A program made the translations under genes and the position numbers. The notes under the pieces were generated by a model. It did no database searches, was not told the origin of the DNA, and saw only the letters and a list, made by a program, of their open reading frames with translations. Shown in pieces: positions 6,718 through 9,983 of a DNA stretch of 9,983 nt (positions are counted from its first letter, which is position 1; each line of letters begins with the position of its first letter). The stretch lies in contig JBLHKE010000256.1 in assembly GCA_047619485.1 (NCBI GenBank), forward strand, positions 1 through 9,983. Reading direction: 5' to 3'. Source of the DNA: JBLHKE01 sp047619485 (lineage in GTDB: Bacteria; Verrucomicrobiota; Verrucomicrobiia; Verrucomicrobiales; DEV007).

Positions 6718-7527
6718 ATGCTCATCGACACCCATTGCCATCTCGCCTCCCGCAAGTTCGACCCCGATCGCGATGCGGTCATCACGCGCGCGATCAACTC
6801 GGGAGTCACGCACATGATTGCCATCGGCTGCGACCTCGAGGATAGCCGCATATCTCTGACACTCGCACAGAGCCATGACGAGATCCACGCCACCGTCGGC
6901 ATCCACCCCTGCTACGTCACCGATATCGAATCGGAAGACTGGCTGGATCAACTCCGCCAGCTCGCCGGTCGACCGAGGGTTGCCGCCATCGGCGAGATCG
7001 GCCTCGACTACTACCACCCAGCCCCAGACGGGTACAGCGAAGAGGCCTATCGCACGCTGCAGCAAGAAATCCTCACACAGCAACTCGAACTCGCCGCCGA
7101 GCTGGAACTGAACGTCGTCATCCACCAGCGCGACCGCGACACAGAAAACCTCCCCTGCTGGCAAGATTTGCAACGCATCATCGCCCCATTCCAAGGGAGA
7201 CTGCGCGCCGTCTTCCACTGCTTCATCCACAGCGCAGCCGAGGCTAAGAAAGTGCTAGACCAGCAACACCTGATCAGTTTCACCGGCGTTGCCACCTACA
7301 AAAACGCCAAAGACGTCCAAGCGACCGCCGCCGAAGTTCCTGCCGGCCAGTTCATGCTAGAGACCGACTCGCCCTACCTCACCCCAGTCCCCCACCGAGG
7401 GAAACGCTGCGAACCTGCCAACACACGCGACATCGCCCAACACATTGCCGACCTCCGCAAGCAGAGCCTAGAATCGCTAGCAGAAGAAACCACCGCCACC
7501 GCCAATCAATTTTTCCGCCTCACCTAG
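6718..7527 (+). CDS. tatD: TatD-family metal-dependent nuclease
   Basis: The 269-residue protein is a TIM-barrel metal-dependent hydrolase of the TatD family, with 3'-5' DNase activity linked to DNA repair and apoptotic-like DNA breakdown in characterised members. The two-metal site is complete: His6 and His8 in MLIDTHCHL, Glu93 in IGEIGLDYY (91-99), His136 in VVIHQR (133-138), His167 in FHCF (166-169), and Asp217 in ETDSPYLTP (215-223). The length is typical. The reading frame is open further upstream, to an in-frame TTG at 6676 and ATG at 6700, but TatD proteins usually begin right at the M-x-D-x-H-x-H strand, so I chose the ATG at 6718. No start has a Shine-Dalgarno. It diverges from the MscS gene, and the SGNH hydrolase follows after 37 bp on the same strand, probably in one transcript. 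Confidence 0.93.
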   Translation: MLIDTHCHLASRKFDPDRDAVITRAINSGVTHMIAIGCDLEDSRISLTLAQSHDEIHATVGIHPCYVTDIESEDWLDQLRQLAGRPRVAAIGEIGLDYYHPAPDGYSEEAYRTLQQEILTQQLELAAELELNVVIHQRDRDTENLPCWQDLQRIIAPFQGRLRAVFHCFIHSAAEAKKVLDQQHLISFTGVATYKNAKDVQATAAEVPAGQFMLETDSPYLTPVPHRGKRCEPANTRDIAQHIADLRKQSLESLAEETTATANQFFRLT

Positions 7528-7564
7528 CGACACCACGAAACCAACTCCCCGACGCCCGAACCTG

Positions 7565-8476
7565 ATGAAATTAATCCTCTTAACCCTGCTTGCACTAACG
7601 CAACTTACCCAAGCCCAACTTACCATCAAAAAAGACCAGCGAGTCCTCTGGCTAGGAGACAGCGTCACCGCCAAAGGCACCCACATCGGACTCATCGACG
7701 GCTACCTCATCACCCAACACCCCGAACTCAACATCACCAATATGCCCTGCGGCCTCTCCAGCGAGACCGCCTGCGGCCTCAGCGAACCACTCCACCCCTG
7801 GCCGCGCCCCAACGTTCACGAGCGCCTCGACCGCGCCATCGCGAAGCTCGAGTTTGAAGTCGCCATCGTCTGCTACGGGGTCAACGACGGCATCTACTAC
7901 CCATTCTCGGAAGAGCGCTTCAAAGCCTACCACGAGGGCATGACCAAGCTCATCACCAAGCTCAAAGCCAGCGGTGCCAAAGTGATCGCCCTCACCCCGG
8001 CCCCATTCGACGCCGGCTCTTTCCCGACCAATAAACTTCTCCCCGAGGGTGCCGATGAATACGGCTACACGAAAGTCTACCAGGGTTACAACGAGGTGAT
8101 GAAACGCTACGCCAAGTGGGTCATGGAAGAATCACCAGCCGATCTGAAAATCGACATCACCAACTCGCTGACAGAAGCCATCGAGAAAAGACGCAAAGCC
8201 GATCCGAGTTTCAGATCTGGCGACGGCGTCCACCCCAACGACGAGGCCTACGCGATGCTAGCTGAGATCATCCTCGAGGGACTCGGTGAAAAAAGTGCCT
8301 CACTGGGCAAAGTCCCAGCCGAGAAACAAAAACTCGCGCTCAAGAAACACCACCTGCTCGGCACCGCCTACCGCGAACACGTCGGCCACAAACGTCCCGG
8401 CGGTCCGAAGAACCCGATGCCGCTCAAGGAAGCTCTCGAAAAAGCCACCGCGCTCGAAAAGCGGATACGCGGGTAG
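7565..8476 (+). CDS. Secreted SGNH/GDSL-family hydrolase
   Basis: This 303-residue protein begins with a short signal peptide (MKLILLTLLALTQLTQA, cleavage likely near residue 17-18) and then carries an SGNH esterase domain. Block I is LWLGDSVT (28-35, catalytic Ser33), block II has Gly63, block III is YGVND (104-108, Asn107), and block V is GDGVHPND (219-226, Asp220 and His223). The full Ser-Asp-His set is present, so it should be active outside the cytoplasm, removing acyl or acetyl groups from an unknown substrate such as a polysaccharide. A basic C-terminal tail (about 236-303) includes AYREHVGHKRPGG, which I recognise from SGNH proteins of Planctomycetes and Verrucomicrobia; its role is unknown to me. 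The gene lies between tatD (37 bp) and a small membrane protein gene (9 bp), which looks like an operon. Lipase or sialate O-acetylesterase labels would be over-precise. Confidence 0.9.
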   Translation: MKLILLTLLALTQLTQAQLTIKKDQRVLWLGDSVTAKGTHIGLIDGYLITQHPELNITNMPCGLSSETACGLSEPLHPWPRPNVHERLDRAIAKLEFEVAIVCYGVNDGIYYPFSEERFKAYHEGMTKLITKLKASGAKVIALTPAPFDAGSFPTNKLLPEGADEYGYTKVYQGYNEVMKRYAKWVMEESPADLKIDITNSLTEAIEKRRKADPSFRSGDGVHPNDEAYAMLAEIILEGLGEKSASLGKVPAEKQKLALKKHHLLGTAYREHVGHKRPGGPKNPMPLKEALEKATALEKRIRG

Positions 8477-8485
8477 CCCCTCGTC

Positions 8486-8851
8486 ATGGCGGAACAGCAG
8501 CCCATCCCGAAAGCCATCTCCTCGATTCTAGTGACCTACACCGTCAGCGTGTTGTGTTGTTTTATCTGGCTGGGGATCATGCTGAAGTTGCAGGGCTACG
8601 GCAGCGGCGAAAGATGGCAGCCTGGCTGGACATGGCCAGCACGTTTCCTACGCCAATGGGGGTTGCTATTCGTGCTTCTGCCTGTGCCATGGGCATTTTA
8701 TGCACTCGCCAGTTACAGGATCGACCGGGGTTGGCTGTCAGCACATCTGGCACTCGGTATCGGAGTACTCATGACCGTCGTCATCACCCTCTGGTTCGTC
8801 CACACCGCCCTCAACCCGATCAATCGTTGGCCGCTATTTTACTTGAGGTAG
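8486..8851 (+). CDS. Small three-helix membrane protein of unknown function
   Basis: I do not recognise this 121-residue protein. It has three hydrophobic segments that look like transmembrane helices: about 12-33 (with the CC pair at 24-25), 57-75 and 84-107. The loop between helices 1 and 2 (about 36-56) is rich in Gly, Trp and Arg, with the run WQPGWTWPARF, and the end reads NPINRWPLFYLR. It starts 9 bp after the stop of the secreted SGNH hydrolase gene, so the two are probably co-transcribed, which makes it likely to be real despite its size. No Shine-Dalgarno is visible. It is not a known transporter, two-component or secretion subunit as far as I can see. A 155-bp palindromic repeat begins 15 bp after its stop codon. 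Confidence 0.7.
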   Translation: MAEQQPIPKAISSILVTYTVSVLCCFIWLGIMLKLQGYGSGERWQPGWTWPARFLRQWGLLFVLLPVPWAFYALASYRIDRGWLSAHLALGIGVLMTVVITLWFVHTALNPINRWPLFYLR

Positions 8852-8866
8852 GACTAGGGGAACCGC

Positions 8867-9021
8867 CGTAGCGTAAGCTTCAGCCTGCGACCGCTGGCAC
8901 GATCCCGTCACCTGATGGCCTGTGCTTGAATGCACCTCAAAACGCTTGGCGTGCCGTCGTCTGCACTGGCCATGAGCGAACGGGAATGCCGTCGCCAACG
9001 CAGGCTAAAGCCTACGCTACG
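8867..9021. repeat. 155-bp imperfect palindrome with 23-bp inverted ends (dispersed-repeat candidate)
   Basis: The left end CGTAGCGTAAGCTTCAGCCT (first 20 bases of 8867-8889) and the reverse complement of the right end (8999-9021) agree at 21 of 23 positions. Further inward the arms keep matching in blocks: CCCGT, ATGGCC and GTGC pair with ACGGG, GGCCAT and GCAC, about 21 of 36 positions without gaps. The whole stretch can therefore form one long interrupted hairpin. It fills the gap between two convergent genes and ends 3 bp from the truncated-hemoglobin stop codon. No flanking target duplication is obvious. It encodes nothing and is either a REP/MITE-like dispersed repeat or a structured bidirectional terminator. 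Confidence 0.65.
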
Positions 9022-9024
9022 AGA

Positions 9025-9486
9025 CTAACCCTTCCCCTCCCGATACTTTGCATATCGAGCACGCTGCTCATCGCTGAGATTGGCCGGATCAAAACGTGGG
9101 TCGGGGACATCGTTGACCTTGCTGTAGAGGACGTTGGCCATGTCATCGGCGCAGCGGACAATGTGCTCGGCTTTCTCGCCGGCGAAGAGTCCGGCGACGG
9201 TGGACCGGAACAGGTCGAGCCAGTGGTCGAAGGTGGCTTTGCTCATGTCTGTAAGTGGGCCGAGTTTCTTGTGCGCTGCGATCGGATCGCCGCGGAAGGT
9301 GCCAGAGCGGAACATCACGGTGTCCCAGAAATCATACATCTTCGGCAGGTGCGTCTCCCAGTTGACCTGTGCCACCTCCCCGAAAACCGGGCCGAGTTGC
9401 TCATCGCTGCGGATGCGGTCGTAGAAGGCGTCGACTAGGCGGACGATGTCGTTGCGGTCGGCTAGATCAGGAAGTGTCTCGATCAT
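9025..9486 (-). CDS. Group III truncated hemoglobin
   Basis: The 153-residue protein matches group III (trHbP) truncated hemoglobins such as Campylobacter Ctb. The proximal haem ligand is His72 in IAAHKKLGPL (69-78). The distal side has Tyr22 (position B10, in FYDRI), His46 (E7, in NWETHLPKMYDFW) and Trp89 (G8, in FDHWLDLF), so the pocket expected for tight O2 or NO binding is complete. Residues from about 124 on (DVPDPRFDPANLSDEQ and a basic end) form an extension beyond the globin fold. The likely role is handling O2, NO or related ligands in the cytoplasm. The start codon overlaps the stop of the upstream sco gene (ATGA, 9486-9483), a sign of translational coupling, and it has a good Shine-Dalgarno inside sco. 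The TAG stop at 9027-9025 abuts the 155-bp palindrome. Confidence 0.93.
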   Translation of the reverse strand: MIETLPDLADRNDIVRLVDAFYDRIRSDEQLGPVFGEVAQVNWETHLPKMYDFWDTVMFRSGTFRGDPIAAHKKLGPLTDMSKATFDHWLDLFRSTVAGLFAGEKAEHIVRCADDMANVLYSKVNDVPDPRFDPANLSDEQRARYAKYREGKG

Positions 9487-9983
9487 TTAGCCTGCTCCTT
9501 CCCCACCTTCACGGTCACCGCGCTCTTGCGAATGGCCTCGAGTGTCGCGGTGATGTCTTTGCCGATCGTGGAGGTCTGGTAAGCGATGCTGCCATCGGGT
9601 GCTAGCACGGTGATGATGTTGGAGTGAGCGAAATCGAGCGCAGTTGTCTGCCGGTATTTCATCCCGAGGGCAACAGCCAGTTCGAGGACGCCGTCTTCAT
9701 CGCCGGTGAGTAATCGCCAGCGTTTCGGATCCATCTTGTATTGGGTTTCCAGTTTCTTCATGCGCTCGGCAGTGTCGTTCTTTGGATCGATCGAGATGAA
9801 GGAAACACCCACATGCTCGCTGTCCAGCCCCTTGCCTTTGAGCTCTTTTTCGATGCGGTGCAGGTCGGCGATGATTAGCGGGCAGGCGAACTTGCAGGAA
9901 GTATAGCCCATCGCGACGACTCGGACTTTTCCACCCAACTCCTTCAACTCGATGATTTTGCCCTCCTGCGTGCTCCATTTGGA
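9483..9983 (-). CDS. SCO1/SenC/PrrC-family copper protein, N terminus missing (runs off the right edge)
   Basis: The visible 166 residues are the thioredoxin-like domain of a Sco protein; the frame is open to the window edge, so the true start and the membrane anchor lie outside. The copper or redox site is present: Cys30 and Cys34 of the visible part in YTSCKFACP (27-35), and the conserved His120 in FAHSNI (118-123). Other Sco features are FISIDPKNDT (62-71) and RWRLLTG (88-94). Sco proteins deliver copper to, or reduce, the CuA site of cytochrome oxidase on the periplasmic side of the membrane; some act in copper-dependent denitrification or in thiol redox control. The gene ends in TGA overlapping the ATG of a truncated hemoglobin gene, which hints at a shared role in respiration or NO/O2 response. 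Any oxidase genes would lie outside the window. Confidence 0.92.
   Translation of the reverse strand, partial: SKWSTQEGKIIELKELGGKVRVVAMGYTSCKFACPLIIADLHRIEKELKGKGLDSEHVGVSFISIDPKNDTAERMKKLETQYKMDPKRWRLLTGDEDGVLELAVALGMKYRQTTALDFAHSNIITVLAPDGSIAYQTSTIGKDITATLEAIRKSAVTVKVGKEQAK
9495..9500 (-). promoter_or_regulatory. Ribosome binding site of the truncated hemoglobin gene, inside sco
   Basis: On the minus strand AAGGAG (9500-9495) lies 8 bp before the ATG at 9486, within the last codons of sco. It is the best Shine-Dalgarno in the window and supports both this start and coupled translation. Confidence 0.6.

Noticed and set aside
1..9983. Sigma54 promoter (TGGCAC-N5-TTGC) that the AAA+/Fis protein could act on
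   Set aside because: TGGCAC occurs a few times but none is followed by a correctly spaced TTGC in an intergenic position.

Overview
The window is a stretch of bacterial chromosome from a Gram-negative organism. It is GC-rich in the genes and AT-richer in the gaps. The gene set (SufT, class II fumarase, a secreted SGNH hydrolase with a tail typical of Planctomycetes/Verrucomicrobia proteins, a BON-MscS channel, a Sco protein with a group III truncated hemoglobin) and the near absence of Shine-Dalgarno sequences suggest the PVC group, probably Verrucomicrobiota. That placement is inference; there is no rRNA or other marker in the window.

Layout from left to right. An MMPL/RND-type exporter on the minus strand is cut by the left edge (1-1219). 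It diverges from a plus-strand run of sufT (Fe-S maturation factor), fumC (fumarase), a small stand-alone glycogen-binding (CBM48/AMPK-beta type) protein, and a short AAA+/Fis protein that resembles a sigma54 activator but has lost the parts needed to contact sigma54. A tail-to-tail junction follows at about 4970-5203. It holds a GC-rich hairpin and a 155-bp element with 26-bp inverted ends and a 5-bp target duplication, which looks like a MITE. The minus-strand BON-MscS channel gene comes next. It diverges from a probable three-gene plus-strand unit: tatD, a secreted SGNH/GDSL hydrolase, and a small three-helix membrane protein. A second tail-to-tail junction (8852-9024) holds a different 155-bp palindromic repeat. 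The window closes with a minus-strand pair, sco then a group III truncated hemoglobin, whose reading frames overlap by 4 bp (ATGA); sco is cut by the right edge.

Most genes are housekeeping or envelope functions and do not form one pathway. I see no defence island, CRISPR array, tRNA, rRNA, integrase or full insertion sequence. No gene-free stretch exceeds 300 bp. The points most worth a second look are the two hairpin elements at convergent junctions, the degenerate sigma54-activator-like protein, and the coupled Sco/hemoglobin pair.
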